Below are positions 33,672-47,003 of a DNA stretch of 64,000 nucleotides, piece after piece. The notes beneath the pieces are model-generated. The model did not search any database. It was given only the letters and a program-made list of their open reading frames with translations, and had not been told where the DNA came from. Position 1 is the first letter of the stretch; every line of letters starts with the position of its first letter. The translations under genes and the position numbers were made by a program. Origin of the DNA: Mesotaenium endlicherianum (lineage: Eukaryota > Streptophyta > Zygnematophyceae > Zygnematales > Mesotaeniaceae). The stretch is from positions 186,844 to 250,843 of the forward strand of contig WELA01006598.1 of assembly GCA_009602735.1 (NCBI GenBank). The letters are read 5' to 3'.

Positions 33672-35387
33672 ATGGATTGTGGGGTTAGTATAAGGAGAAC
33701 GCAACCTCCTCGGGAAGCATAAAAACGGGCTCGAATAAAGGTAGTTAGATCACTAATTGAGGTATACGGCCACAAATACCAGCGGCTAGTGAAAGAGGAA
33801 GGTAGTGTGAAGAAGAGGAGAAAGACTCACCCCAAGATGAGCATTAAGGATCAGCGTATGTTGGTTCAGGCTATCAACTTAGGCAAGAGTGTTCACTTTA
33901 TTCACAAAGACTTGAAGGCCAACACTATTTGCACCTCAGTGGGGCCATCGACGAGGCCCAAATCGGTCATTACCACTAGCAGTACTCCAAAGGAGGATGA
34001 GGGAATACCGGAGGGAAGAACAGAGTCGACATTGCCGCTGCCTGAGCAGAGCAAAAATGACATCGTGCTGGGCGTCTTAAAAAAATAAAGTTGCAGATCA
34101 TGAGGATGCTACAGACGATGAAGAAATTCCAATGTCGGGTCGGCTCAAGGTTATTAATGCAAAAATTGATAGGCATTACAAGATAATGATGCACATGTGC
34201 ACCACTATATTTAATATTGCAGAGGATATCAACCACGGAAGTGGGGCCCCAAAGAGGCCTCCCAGGACACCTCTTGGGCCTAAGAAAAACAATCTGGTAA
34301 GTGTGCAATGTTTCAATTTTGCTCTGTTAGTTCAGGTTTGAGTTTCCATAGTGGTGGTCACAAATTCCTGATTTTCTTTCGATTTGTGCAGTTAGACAGC
34401 TGTGCGAAAGTATTCAAACTGAAGCGGACCAGCACATGTGCATGGGTGGATATCGAGCTCGACAAAAACGCTATAGATCTTCAGGCAGTGGAGGTCATCC
34501 AAAGCATGATGGTACTAAGAGACGAGAGAACAACCAAGGTAGTGGACGATTGGACGGCGGGAAAGAAGCGTCTCATTCTAGACCTTGCTATGTGGTTCAA
34601 GCAGCATCCGGTAGAAGCGCAACTACACAAGGAGATCCAGGACGTGAGTGTCATCCTCTCATACTAATGAGGAATCCATCCTTCCAAGCAATTCATCTCT
34701 GTGAATGCACCTAAGCCTATTACTATCTCATCCTTCTCATCGCAGCTTGTTTGTTTCGAGCTTGCAGTTGTTGACTACTAAGTGGAGGAACAACAGGGCG
34801 CTGATCGCCCCAAAGATCAGTGCGCTCTTGAAGCTTCCAGAGTACGCGCTCGGCGAAGCTCAAACAAAGTTATCGGATGCAAAGAGGGAAGAGATGGCCA
34901 GGCATCTGATCACTCATACGACACCCTGGAAGACCTTGATTGAAAACGGTGCAAAGGTCGACGACATGCCAGAAATATTGACGTCCATGGAATTGCTGAT
35001 CATGGCCTTTATGAAGCCTGTAAGTACCATCTATTCTCGGGCCTGGCATGGTAATTCGGGTCCAGTTTTAATGGAAGGTGTGCTTGCTGACAGCTTCATT
35101 AACACTCCTGCATTTGTCTTTTGTGCGGGTGTACACTCTACTACACAGCAAGCGGGGACGGAGGGAGAAGTTGAGGAACCTTTGCAGATATCCAACAAGC
35201 CTTTTTCAGGTGAGAAATAAAAATCCACTCTTTTGGCTAAATGGACTTTGTACCTCGAGTTGGGCCATGCTGCTGATGAGAGCGTTTGCTTGTGTGAATT
35301 TCAGGCAAAGGTAACAAGCGCGGGGGTGCCACACTGACCACTTCGGGAGTGAAGCTCAAGAAGGAGCTTGTGAAGAAAAAGAAATAG
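33672..35387 (+). CDS. spliced gene of unknown function, Lys-rich C-terminus
   Basis: The 3' exons are clear. One exon ends at 34296 (CTG|GTAAGT), followed by 34392-34643, 34768-35019, 35149-35209 and 35305-35387. Donors are GTGAGT, GTAAGT and GTGAGA, acceptors end in CAG, and all phases agree, ending KELVKKKK and TAG. The 34392-35019 exons encode helical, charged protein (WFKQHPVEAQLHKEIQD; LLKLPEYALGEAQTKLSDAKR). The 5' part is less clean. ATG 33672 is followed by one in-frame TAA (33720), and an A7 run near 34,075 shifts the frame unless an intron ends at TTGCAG (34,096). Translation could instead start at ATG 33837. It may therefore be a gene with an alternative start, or an early pseudogene. 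No known domain. Confidence 0.55.
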
Positions 35388-36683
35388 AACAGGATGCGAG
35401 CAAACAAATTTTTGACGCCCAACAGTGACAAAACAAGCTGTGTTGGCCTTGTAAATTAGTATTATGATGAGTGGTAGGTAAATAGTAGGATACAGATAGG
35501 TACTACCCAAGGAGCTTGGAATGGTGACAGCAGGTAGCTAGGTAGGCTCAATTTAGAGGCATTGCTAAAATTATCACCCAGTGTGTTGAAAGCATACTTC
35601 CATTTAATGAAGAAAGATGGATATTCAATATATCTTATGCGATCAAAATGCTCCTGAGGCATTTTGAATGACAGGCTGTGGATATGGCACGGGGTTCATA
35701 TATGTATGAACCAAATTATGAAACTATTTCTCTGCTCTCAAAATACAAATTGTTGCATTCCTGCAGTATGACACTATTCTGCATCACAAGGTACATAAAT
35801 ATGCAAGGACTTCCAAAAATGAATGTCCTTTGCACAAGCCAAAATATTTTCATTCATGATGGTCCAAATAAACTCTCACTTCGTTGTGGCTAAAGGAATT
35901 ACTTCTCAACAAGGGAAATGGAACTTTGCAACTGGTAAGTAAATAAACTTCCACTTTGTTGTGGCTGAATAAAATACCAATCAACTAATTGAATTGATTC
36001 TCCAGCTGCACAGTCACTGAAAAGCTGCCGCGTTGGCGCCAACTGCAATCCTACCTCCTGGTTCCAAAAGCAAGCCCATCTGGTTGGTCTTGCAATGTAG
36101 TCGTTGTGGGTAAGGCAGTGATATTGCACAGAGAGATTTGAAACCGACATGTAACCAGCTATCGACAAACTATTTCCGCAATCTGTGCACGGTGGAAACA
36201 AATCCAAAGCATGTCAGATGTGTAAGGATCGCTGGAGACAAGGACAAAACATCGCGAGCAAACCTGGATGTGGACACAACGGGCAAGGCCGGATGGGGTT
36301 GTGCTCACGTGCACGCGGATAGAACATGTGAGGCAATAGCAAATAAAGTACCAACGGGGACGAGGTGATGCTGACATGATCGACGAGTTGTCAAAATACG
36401 CCAGAATTGAGGGTCCCCGACGGCACTCTATCTGGGGCCCGGCGAACCGATTCAACTTGTGGAGCTTGACTAAGGTACACCAGCAACGACAGATATGAAA
36501 GTCTAACTGTCTGTTGTCAGATACAAATCCTCCAGAATTTGGCTGAAAGGGACGTGAGGAAATAAATAGAATAGTAGAATATGGATTTCCATTCGCTCAA
36601 ATTTGCCGTCGACGCCCGGCGGCCGATCCGACTTGTATATCTTTCCATTTCAGATTGTCAATGAAATTTGCCCCATGTCACTG
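35388..36683. other. no gene recognised; short direct repeat
   Basis: AT-rich flank of the gene ending at 35387. A direct repeat of about 28 bp (AAATAAACTYYCACTTYGTTGTGGCT) occurs at about 35,867 and 35,942. Scattered short frames have no motifs. Confidence 0.45.
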
Positions 36684-39600
36684 TCAGGGTGTTGTTGTCT
36701 TCTCGCTTCCAAAGTGTCCAGCATATAAGCAATCATAATGCTCCGCAAGTAGTAAGTCTCGTAGCTCCTTGATGTCAGGTACCACCACTCTCTTGGAATC
36801 ACCATAATACCATATGCCGTCCTTCTTCTGCGTACTCGAGTTGGACTCAGCTACTCCACCATCAGCAATCTCTGGTTCCTCCTCATAACCTCTCTGAAGC
36901 TTCTCCTTAAAGTCCATACTCTCCTTCATGACTGAGACAGCTGCAAGGTCACACCTCCTAGATAAAGCATCTGCAGGATTGATCTTCCCAGGTAAGTACT
37001 CAATCTTGTGGTCGAACTGTTGCAGAAATTCCATCCACCTTGCCTGTCTTGGTGTCAATGTTGGCTGCGTCATAAACTTCTCCAAGCTCTTGTGGTTGGT
37101 CTTGACGAACACATTCCGGTTGTCCAGATAACATCGCCAAATCCTCAAAGCCTGGGTAATACCCAACATCTCCCGCTCGAGTGCTGCATAGTTTTGCTCA
37201 GCAGGACTCAACTTCCTGCTCTCATATGCCACAGGTTGCAATCCTTTTCCCTGGTTCTGGAGAAGAAAGGCTCCTATTGCAAAGTTTGATGCGTCCATCA
37301 TGATGGTGAAAGGAAGCTCTAAACTGGCATATGCCAACGCAGATGCCTGTGTCAACAGCTCCTTAATCTTCTCAAAAGCTTGCTGCTTCTTGTCACCCCA
37401 TAGCCACTTCTTCTGCTTCTTTAACATGTCCGTGAGCGGTGCACACACCTTGGCAAATCCTTCAATAAAGCGTCGATAATAATTTGCCATGCCAAGGAAG
37501 CTCCTGAGTTGATGAACATCAGCAGGTACCGGCCAATCTCTGACTGCTTGCACCTTCTTCTGCTCCACCTTGACTCCTTCAGCTCCCACTATGTGCCCAA
37601 GAAACTCAACTTCCTTGAGACAGAAGTCGCACTCATCTTCCCATTTTACTTCTGATCTCTCAAGACCTCCAACACCTTTCTTAGATGCTCCACATGCTCT
37701 TCCAAGGTCTTTGAATAGATCAGGATGTCGTCCAAAAATACCATCACAAACTGGTCCAAATAGGGTCTGAAGATACTATTTATGAGTCCCATGAATGTAG
37801 CATGTGATTGTGAACTCAAATAAACCATAGCGAGTCCTGAAAGCAGTCTTCTGAACGTCTTCTTTCGCAATCCGTACCTGGTGATAGCCACTCCTTAAGT
37901 CGATCTTCGAGAAATACTTCACCCCGACAAGCCTGTCAATTAACTCGTCCACTTGTGGAAGTGGGTACCTGTTCTTGATGATGACCTTGTTGAGTGCCCG
38001 ATAGTCGACACACATCCTCATAGTCCTATCCTTCTTCTTCACAAATAAGATTGGCGCTGCAAATGGAGACTCGCTGGGTCGGATGAATCCCTTCTCCAAT
38101 AACTCTGTCAGCTGCTTCTTCAACTCATCCAACTCCGCAAACGATTGACGATAGGCGGTTCTCACTAGTGGCTTGCTCCCTCGTTCCAACTCAATCTTGT
38201 GCTCCATAGCTCTTTGTGGAGGTAATTCTGCAGGTAGCTCCTCAGGAAACACGCACTTGAACTCCTCCAACAACGCCTTAATTTGGGCAGGCATCTCAGC
38301 AGGCTTCTTCTCTTGAGCAGTTGGGCTCTGCTCCTTCTGAGCAAGGGGATTAGACACCACTATTTTCTCCTTCGGCAATGTACATTCGCCCAGGCTATTA
38401 GGATTCACGCTTGCTCCATCTGATGACCTGGCCAGGGCCACCAAAACAAGGTACATCTCCTTCACCTGATTCGCCCTCCATAGCTTCTTCACTTGCAGGT
38501 TCGACAGAAGACAGTTACTTGTGGTCGTATCTACCTCCACCTGTTTCGCTGTCTCCATTCGACCACCACGCCCTTGGACTTTCACTTGTCCTGTGCTCCA
38601 GTGCACTTGAGGGTTGGCTTTTCTCAGCCATGGTCGGCCCAATATCACCTCCTGGCGACCCAACTCTGCCTGCTCCATAACTTCCTTACTCCGGTGCCCC
38701 GCTACTTCCACGTGAATAGCTTCCGTAGGTGCACCACACTTGAGTTTTTGCCCATTCGCCAAAATTGCCTCCTTAGGCTCGTAATGCTTCTGCAGAGGCA
38801 TTCGCCACTCTTTCACCAGCTCCTTGTGCACAAAATTTGCACTTGCGCCACTGTTGACCATACACTTCGCCTTGTTGCCGTCGACCACTCTTTCCACGAT
38901 GATAGGCTTGTCAACATCTCGTCTTTCGCTTCTCGGCAGGCTCTTGGGGATAACCTCCTTGAGAGTTCTCGTCTTCAAGCCAGTATACACCCCAGAACGA
39001 CTTACTGGCGTCCTCCTTTTTCCTGCTGTTGAGGTTGCTTCGCCTCCACATGACCGTCTCGAGCCAGATGTCCAACCTTGCCGCAATTATAGCAGAGTCC
39101 TCTTGGCTTGAAATTCTGTTGCCTGCGTTGGTACTGCACAAGTCCCAACTCCATAGGTACTGGACCTTGTCCACTCGTGCTTGGCGCTTGAGATCCAAAG
39201 TGTCGATATCCTCCAAAGTTGTGGCTGCCCCACTGCCTCTAACTATACTCCACAGCGTCAACCCTTGTTGCCAATGCCATCATTTCTCCAAGACTGGTAG
39301 GGTCCTTGAGCGCCACTTCCTTGGCCACAGTTGGATTGAGTCCCCTCTTGAACTTGTCCATCATCTCCGACTCGTGCATGGATGGACATTGAAGCACCAG
39401 CTCGTTGAAGCGCGATACATACTCTTGAACGCTTGCTCGTTGACGAAGGCGCACCAATAGATCTCGAGCGGTAGCCTCGGGTGCAATAGGTTGAAATTGC
39501 CTCTTCAAGCCTTCAAAGAGCTGATCAACAGTAGTAGGAACTCCAGACAGCTGCTCTTCTCGTTCATACCAAGCTCCAGCACTCTCTTGCAGCAAAGTTA

Positions 39601-40814
39601 TGACAAAGGCGACTTGCCTGTCGGGCGTGAGCGCAGAATACTCCATAAATTTCTTCACTCCAAAAATCCATTGATGAACAGGCGGCGATCCACGCTCCCT
39701 AGTATAAACTTCAGGCTTAGGCGCACGCACTCCTGATGCGGGTGGAATAACTGGTTGCACTACAGAATTAACATGAATTGGTGGCACAACAGGTGCAGGT
39801 GCCGAACTAGTCGAAGCGGCGTTCCCCATAACAACTCGCATCATTCTCTCCACCTCCGTGCGCATATTTTGTTGAAACTGGGTGTAGACTTCTCCTTCAA
39901 TTGCATTTGCCATTTGCCTCAGCATCGCCTACATTTCTTGTTGCTCTCTGATCATCGTTGGTGCTGCCTGCTGCCCCGCACGCTCAACATGCTCGACATG
40001 TTTGCCTCCTCCACTTGCCGACTGCGACTCCATAATATAATATGCAAACTAGCCCAACTTTGATACCAAATGAATGGGGCAGAGTGCCCCAGTGGAAGCG
40101 TAGTAACTCACGAGGAAAGGAACTAGTTGCAATCATACTAAAGAGTGCAGCGGCATATCACTAAGAAAGCTTAGGAAAATTACTCAACATTTTGAGTAGC
40201 AAGAAACTGCACACAAATGGTGTAGGATGGAAGGCCTTGTCATTGCAAACCCGTAGAAATTTACAGAAGTGAAGATTGATAAGAAACAAAGAAGTTATGC
40301 CTATTTATAGTTTTCTGTCTAAGTGCTCCTCTCTAGGAGGAAGCTACGGAATTTTCTAAGTGTTCGTCAAATGGTCCCTTCCAAAATATTCGTGAGTAGG
40401 CCACATCAGTCTCATCTGACGAGTCGGGCCATGTTGACGTCCACATACATGCATTGACATTACTAGAATATTCTATCTTAGACGCATTAGGCTAAACCGA
40501 AACTTTTAGGTTAATCGACCTAGTCGGCACTTTGCGTCAGCGGAACTTACTTGAAGGTTCGAGTTCACTCTAACGGGCCAGATCGCTCGACGCTGTCGGT
40601 CAATCCGACCGTCGCGCTCACCGTGAATTAAGGACAGTCGTCATCCGACCTCAAAACTAATTAAACTTCAGAAATCCGTAACTCTCTCAATACTTAGCCA
40701 AATTTGATGAACTTTATATCAAAATAACCACAAATATGCACTCTAGACTTCTATGCAATCAAATTGTACTTTAATGAAACTCAAAAATGCACTTTATAAA
40801 TCTATGACCTTACA
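36684..40814 (-). mobile_element. family B chromovirus, partial copy
   Basis: Read on the minus strand the parts are the 5' LTR (40,071-40,814), a primer site (40,059-40,070), gag (about 39,925-39,050), protease and RT (about 39,000-37,700), RNase H and the start of integrase (about 37,590-36,690). The remaining integrase, chromodomain and second LTR are not seen. It is closely related to the B copy at 42,610-48,731 but broken, with about two or three breaks. Its right-hand LTR abuts family D integrase sequence directly, so it probably inserted into or recombined with D. Confidence 0.93.
40071..40814 (-). repeat. LTR of partial family B copy
   Basis: About 744 bp, matching the LTRs of the full B copy (TGAATGGGGCAGAG... 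to ...CCTTACA on the plus strand). Adjacent to primer site TGGTATCAAAG on the minus strand. Confidence 0.92.
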
Positions 40815-41956
40815 CCACGGTTCTTCGTGTGGTCCTTGTGAAGACGGCCATTGGCGCCTTCCAACTCCGGCACTCTTGACGCCAAGACACGCTTGACTGT
40901 CAGGATGACTAGCGAGCCGCTTGTGCCGAGGGTTTTCTTTGTTTGGCGTCGTAGATACACGAAGTGACTTGCGAAAAGTTGCAACACCCGCAGGCGGTAG
41001 GCTCCTCCATGCGTCATGGCAAAGTCTGCACGCTGCCCGATAAGGGCGCTCCACATCTTAGGACTATTCAAGTCCAAGACGTTCTCGGCCACCGTCCTTG
41101 CCGCTGCTGGCTGGATTGGCTGACGGCCAAAGGGAAGGAATTGGGAAGAGTACGCGACCAAAGAGGCCTGCCTACTGAACTTGTACCCCATAGCCAGCCA
41201 CGGGAGTGCGTCGTCCTAGGAGTGCTATCATGAGTAAGGCAATACTTGTGCAGCCCCAGCATAACGATCTGCACCATGTGCTCCGCAAGGCTGTCACCTT
41301 GGGGATGATCGCGAGAGGTGGTGCGGTGTGTCGATCATAGAGTGTTCTAGCAGCTTCTGAAAGCTACCCAGTAACTCCATGCCTTGGTCAGTCAGCAACT
41401 CTGCGCAGCCGCCAAAATGGCTGAGGGCCTGATCAAGGAACGCCTAGGCGATCCCCTCTTTGGCCTTGCTGAGAAAGGGTACGAGCTCAATCCAGTTGGA
41501 CATGTGCCCAATCATCACCAAGACATAGAGGTTGTCTTGGTGTGACTTGGACGACTCCCCAGCAAAGTCAAGCAACGACTTGTAGAACAGCCCCTGAATG
41601 GGGAGAGGACTAAGAGCAACGGTGTGCTTTGTGAAGCTTGAGCGCACACGGTCGCAGAGAGTGCAGCTGTTGACGACATCAGCTATAATCTTAGTCATGC
41701 CGTGCCACCAGTACTCAGCCTGAAGGAGGTTGAGCGTGCGCTTGACACCCTAGTGTCCAAGGGCCTTGTGCACATTGCCCACCAGCTGGCTGCGTGTAGC
41801 AGGCTCAAGAACCACCAAGACGGAGCCGTCCGCCATCACTCGCCGCATGCACGCCTCCATGAAGACGAAGTCACGGCTGCGCTTGAGAATGCGGTCGCGC
41901 TCCCTCGCGTCAACACCAGGCGTCATCTCCTTGGTGGCGACATAGTGCAGCATTTT
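40815..41956 (-). mobile_element. family D Ty3/gypsy fossil, integrase part
   Basis: On the minus strand this reads a pre-integrase region (VMADGSVLVVLEPATRSQL), an HHCC zinc region (KALGH ... CTLCDRVRSSF) and the start of the core domain (LLDFAGESS ... LYVLVMIGHMSNWIELVPF), then less conserved sequence. It differs from families A, B and C and continues, after the nested C and B elements, with RNase H at 52.7 kb. It is old and broken in many places; LTRs were not identified. Confidence 0.8.
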
Positions 41957-42609
41957 TGAAAGGGAGAAGGGTGCGAGGAGTGCGCCCATACACACTCACG
42001 CACCCTCACCCGTGAGTGGAAGCGTGCACGAGGACCTTTCCTAGTTGCATACACAAGGTGGAGTGGCCTGATGGTGTGCCACCATTGCAAGAGTAAGAGA
42101 GCTACATGAGAGAGGAGTGGAAAAGAACTCACTTGATTAAGAATAGTCGTGAACAAGATAAGAAGGTTAGACTAGACTAACTAGGCTCCCTCTTTTATGC
42201 TTCAACTCTAAGTGTCCTCTCTAGCAAAGTACCTCTAGAACCCTCTACTATGGCTCCCTCCATGTAGATGACCTTGCCTAGTTGGACAAGCTAGCACACT
42301 CACACGCACACAATCACACTCTAGAATATTCTACTACACAATCTACTAACTCCTCACGGAGTGTCTAGAAATTCCACCATCACTTTGGCACTCTACGTAA
42401 TTGCACGTAGTTTCTGGAACCCTCATGTTTCAATGTCCTTTTACCTGGACTCCAACCAAAATTTTTTGTCGTTGGACCTGTCCTTGTCATTGAAGTGAAC
42501 CTGTGACATTAAAAACTCACTTAAAATTCCCAAAATTTATAAATTTCTTAATACTTGTCCAAGTGACTTTAAAATAAAGGTCAAAGTTCTTCTAAAATCA
42601 CACTCTAAG
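41957..42609 (-). repeat. family C first copy, left LTR (part before B insertion)
   Basis: TGAAAGGGAGAAGGGTGCG... matches the LTRs at 52,048, 56,176 and 60,120. It is split by element B; the last ~52 bp resume at 48,732-48,783 (CTATGCATATAAAATGCTAG...CCGTACA). Confidence 0.92.
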
Positions 42610-43339
42610 TGAAAGGGGCAGAGTGCCCTAGTGGAAGCGTAGTAACTCACGAGGAAAGGAAGTAGTTGCAATCATACTAAAGAGTGCAGCAGCATATCAC
42701 TAAGAAAGCTTAAGAAAATTACTTGACATTTTGAGTGGCAAAAAATTGGCTCACAATTGGTGTAGGATGAAAGGCCTTGTCATTACAAACCCGTAAAAGA
42801 AGTGAAAACCGATGAGAACAAAGAAGTTATGCCTATTCATAGTTTTTTGCCTAAGTGCTCCTCTCTAAGAGGAAGCCACGGATTTTCCTAAGTGTTCGTC
42901 AAATCGTCCCTTCCAGAATATTCGTGAGAAAGCTAGATCAGTCTCACCTGACGTGTCGGGCCGAATTGACGTTCACATACATGCATCGTCATTACTAGAA
43001 TATTCTACCTTAGACGCGCTAGACTAAATCGAAACTTCTAGGTAAATCGACCTAGTCGGCACTCCGCGTCAGCCGAACTTACGTGAAGGTTCGAGTTCAC
43101 TCTAACGGGCCAGATCGCTCGACGCTGTCGGTCAATCCGACGGTCGCGCTCACCGCGAATTAAGGACAGTCGTCAACCAACCTCAAAACTAATTAAACTT
43201 CAGAAATCCGTAACTCTCTCAATACTTGACCAAATTCGATGAACTTTGTATCAAAATGACCATAAAAATACACTAATATACAATCAAAACATACTTTCAT
43301 GAAACTCAAAAATGCACTTAATAAACCTATGCCCTTACA
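42610..43339 (-). repeat. element B left LTR (3' LTR)
   Basis: 730 bp, TGAAAGGGGCAGAGTGCC...CCCTTACA on the plus strand. A purine-rich primer tract (GAGGAGGGGGA on the minus strand) lies immediately to its right. Confidence 0.94.
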
Positions 43340-43390
43340 TCATCCCCCTCCTCAAGATGCGACGTCCTCGACGCATTCTGCAGATAACGT

Positions 43391-46300
43391 TTCAACTTAC
43401 TCTTACAATGAGTCAAGTTGGCCTCTGGCTCCCAAGTGTTGTCGTCCGCATGGTAGCCCTTCCACTTGACCAGATACTTTTGAACAAGCCGTTGACGGCG
43501 CTTGACTCGTCAATCGCCAACAATTGCCTCCACTTCATACTCCAATACATCATCGATCTCGATCGGTGGTGGCGGTGTAGGTAGTCGTCCTGGATGTTCT
43601 TCGTTTGGGTCAACGTATGGCCGCAAACAACTGACATGGAACACATCATGGATACGCCATCGTGAAGGAAGTTCAAACTTGTAGATCACTGGATTCACCT
43701 GCTTGAGCACCACAAAGGGACCTGTAAACCGTGCCCGCAGTTTCCTCTTGCCTGTGATAGATAGATTCTCTGTTGACAAGAGTACTTTGTCACCCACATG
43801 GAATGTCACTTCCCTCCTGTGCTTCTTAGCATGCTTGACCTGCTCTTCTTGTGCCTTCCGTATACACGTCTTTGCCATATCCCAAGTGTTGGCCATTTGC
43901 TCCATAAACTCTTGTGTAGTAGAAACCTGAGTCTCCTTGGCCTTCTCCAACAAGATGTTCCCTGGATGACATACTTCTCTCCCATAAACCATAGCAAATG
44001 GTGATTGCTTGGTTGATCCCTGCATGCTGTTGTTGTAGGCAAACTCCAACCCTGGCAGCTTTTTGTCCCACTCTGAAGGGTCTATCATAGTGAAACTCCT
44101 GAGCAGCTCTTGCAGAGTTCTGTTGAGCCTCTCACTCTGCTCGTCTGTCTGAGGATGATAGGAAGTGCTCATACTCAGCTTGGTCCCCATCAAAGTAAAC
44201 AATGACCGCCAAAAGTTGCTAGTGAACCTTGGATCCCGATCTGAAACAATCACCTTCGGCAACCCATGTAGCCTAAAAATATGATCAAAGAATAGCCGTG
44301 CCACAACTGCTGCCGTAGACGTCTCCTTCATGGGAATGAAGTGTGCCATCTTGCTGAGTCTATCAGACACAACCCATATTGCATCGTGCCCTTGACCACT
44401 CACTGGTAACGACGTGATGAAGTCCATAGCAATCTGCTCCCAAGGATACTCTGGAATAGGCAGGGGTTGCAATGTACCTCCCTTTTTTTGGTTTGGTGTC
44501 TTGTTTCGCTGGCACGCATCGCAACTCCTAATCCACTCCTCGATGTCCTTGTCCATATTTCTCCAATAATACTCCCGCTTCAGCACGCTTGCCGTCTTCT
44601 CGCTTCCAAAGTATCCAGCATATAAGCAATCATGATGCTCCGCAAGTAGTAAGTCTTGTAGCTCCTTGATGTCAGGTACCACCACTCTCTTGGAATCACC
44701 ATAATACCATATGCTGTCCTTCTTCTGCATACTCGTGTTGGACTCAGCTGTTCCACCATCAGCATACTCTGGGTCCTCCTCATAACCTCTCTGAAGCTTC
44801 TCCTTGAAGTCCATATTCTCCTTGATGACTGAGACAGCTGCAAGGTCACACCTCCTGGATAAAGCGTCTGCAGGGTTGGTCTTCTCAGGTAAGTACTCAA
44901 TCTTGTGGTCAAAATGTTGCAGAGACTCCATCCACCTTGCCTGTCTTGGTGTCAACGTTGGCTGCGTCATGAACTTCTCGAAGCTCTTGTGGTCGGTCTT
45001 TATGAACACCTTCCGGCCGTCCACATAACATTGCCAAATCCTCAAAGCCTGGATAATAGCCAACATCTCCCGCTCGTATGCTGCATAGTTCTCCTCCGCA
45101 GGACTCAACTTCCTGCTCTCATATGCCACAGGCTGCAATCCTTTGTCCTGGTCCTGGAGAAGAATGGCTCCCACTGCAAAATTTGATGCATAATGATGGT
45201 GAAAGGAAGTTCTGGGCTGGAGATTGCCAACACAGGTGCCTGTGTCAATAACGCCTTAATCTTCTTAAATGCTTGCTGCTCCTTGTCACCCCATAGCCAC
45301 TTCTCCTGCTTCTTCAACATGTCCGTGAGCTGTGCACACACCTTGGCAAATCCTTCAATGAAATGTCGATAATAATTTGCCATGCCGAGGAAACTCCTGA
45401 GTTGATGAATATCAGCAGGTACCGGCCAATCTCTGACTGCTTGCACCTTCTTCTGCTCCACCTTGACTCCTTTATGCTCCCACTATATGTCCAAGAAACT
45501 CGACTTCCTTGAGACAGAAGTGGCACTGGCTCATGTTCCCATATAGCTTCTGATCTCTCAAGACCTCCAACACCTTCCTCAGATGCTCCACATGCTCTTC
45601 CAAGGTCTTCGAATAGATCACGATGTCGTCCAATACCACCACAAACTGGTCCAAATAGGGCCTAAAAAACCATTTATGAGTCCCATAAATGTAGCAGGTG
45701 CATTAGTCAATCCAAAAGGCATGACTGTGAACTCGAATAAACCATAGCGAGTCCTGAAAGCAGTCTTCTGAACGTCTTCTTCCGCAATCCGTACCTGGTG
45801 ATAGCCACTCCTCAAATCGATCTTCGAAAAATACTTCGCCCCGACAAGCCTGCCAATCAATTCGTCCACTCGTGGAAGTGGGTACCTGTTCTTGATGATA
45901 ATCTTGTTGAGTGCTCAATAGTCAACACACATTCTCATAGTCCCATCCTTCTTCTTCACAAATAAGACTGGCGCTGCAAATGGAGACTCGTTGGGTCGGA
46001 TGAATCCCTTCTCCAATAACTCTGTCAGCTGCTTCTTCAACTCATCCAACTCCGCAAGCAGTTGTCGATAGACGGGTCTCATTGGTGGCTTGCTCCCTGG
46101 TTCCAACTCAATCTTGTGCTTCATAGCTCTCTGTGGACGTAATCCTGCAGGTAGCTCCTCAGGAAACACGCACTTGAACTCCTCCAACAGCGCCTTAATT
46201 TGGGCAGGCATCTCAGCAGGCTTCTTCTCTTGAGCAGTTGGGCTCTGCTCCTTCTGAGCAAGGGAATCAGACACCACTACTTGCTCCTCCGGCGATGTAC

Positions 46301-47003
46301 ATTCGCCCAGGCTGTTAGGATTCACGCTTGCTCCATCTGATGACCTGGCCAGGGCCACCAAAACAAGGTACATCTCCTTCACCTGATTCGCCCTGCATAG
46401 CTTCTTAACTTGCAGGCTCGACAGAAGACAGTTACTTGTGGTCGTATCTACCTCCACCTGTTTCGCTGTCTCCATTCGACCATCACGCCCTTGGACTTTC
46501 ACTTGTCCTGTGCTCCAGTGCACTTGAGGGTTGGCTTTCCTCAGCCATGGTCGGCCCAATATCACCTCATGGTGACCCAACTCTGCCTGCTCCATAACTT
46601 CCTTACTCCGGTGCCCCGCTACTTCCACGTGAATAGCTTCCGTAGGTGCACCACACTTGAGTCTCTGCCCATTTGCCAAAATTGCCTCCTTAGGCTCATA
46701 ATGCTTCTGCACAGGGATTCGCCACTCTTTCACCAGCTTCTTGTGCACAAAGTTTGCACTTGCGCCACTGTCGACCATACACTTCGCCTTGTTGCCGTCG
46801 ACCACTCCTTCCACGATGATAGGCTTGTCAACATCTCGTCCTTTGCTTCTCGGCAGGCTCCTGGGGATAACCTCCTTGTGAGTTCTCGTCTTCACGCCAG
46901 TAGACACCCCAGAACGACTTACTGGCGTCCTCCTTTTTCCTGCTGTTGAGGTTGCTTCGCCTTCACATGACAGTCTCGAGCCAGATGTCCAAGCTTGCCG
47001 CAA
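43391..47003 (-). pseudogene. pol: element B Pol fossil (PR-RT-RH-IN-chromodomain)
   Basis: Read in pieces on the minus strand: protease ([14 protein letters not shown]), RT ([34 protein letters not shown]), RNase H (up to [11 protein letters not shown]), integrase zinc region (CDACQRNKTPNQ), core (MDFITSLPVSG, VSDRDPRF, SYHPQTDEQSERLNR) and a terminal chromodomain (YLVKWKGYHADDNTWEPEANL) near 43,400-43,510. The domain order is that of chromoviruses. It is broken and not expected to make a full protein. Confidence 0.92.

Noticed and set aside
38411-39460. Plus-strand open frames across the family B elements
   Set aside because: They are antisense shadows of gag and pol, repeated identically in both B copies and without independent motifs.
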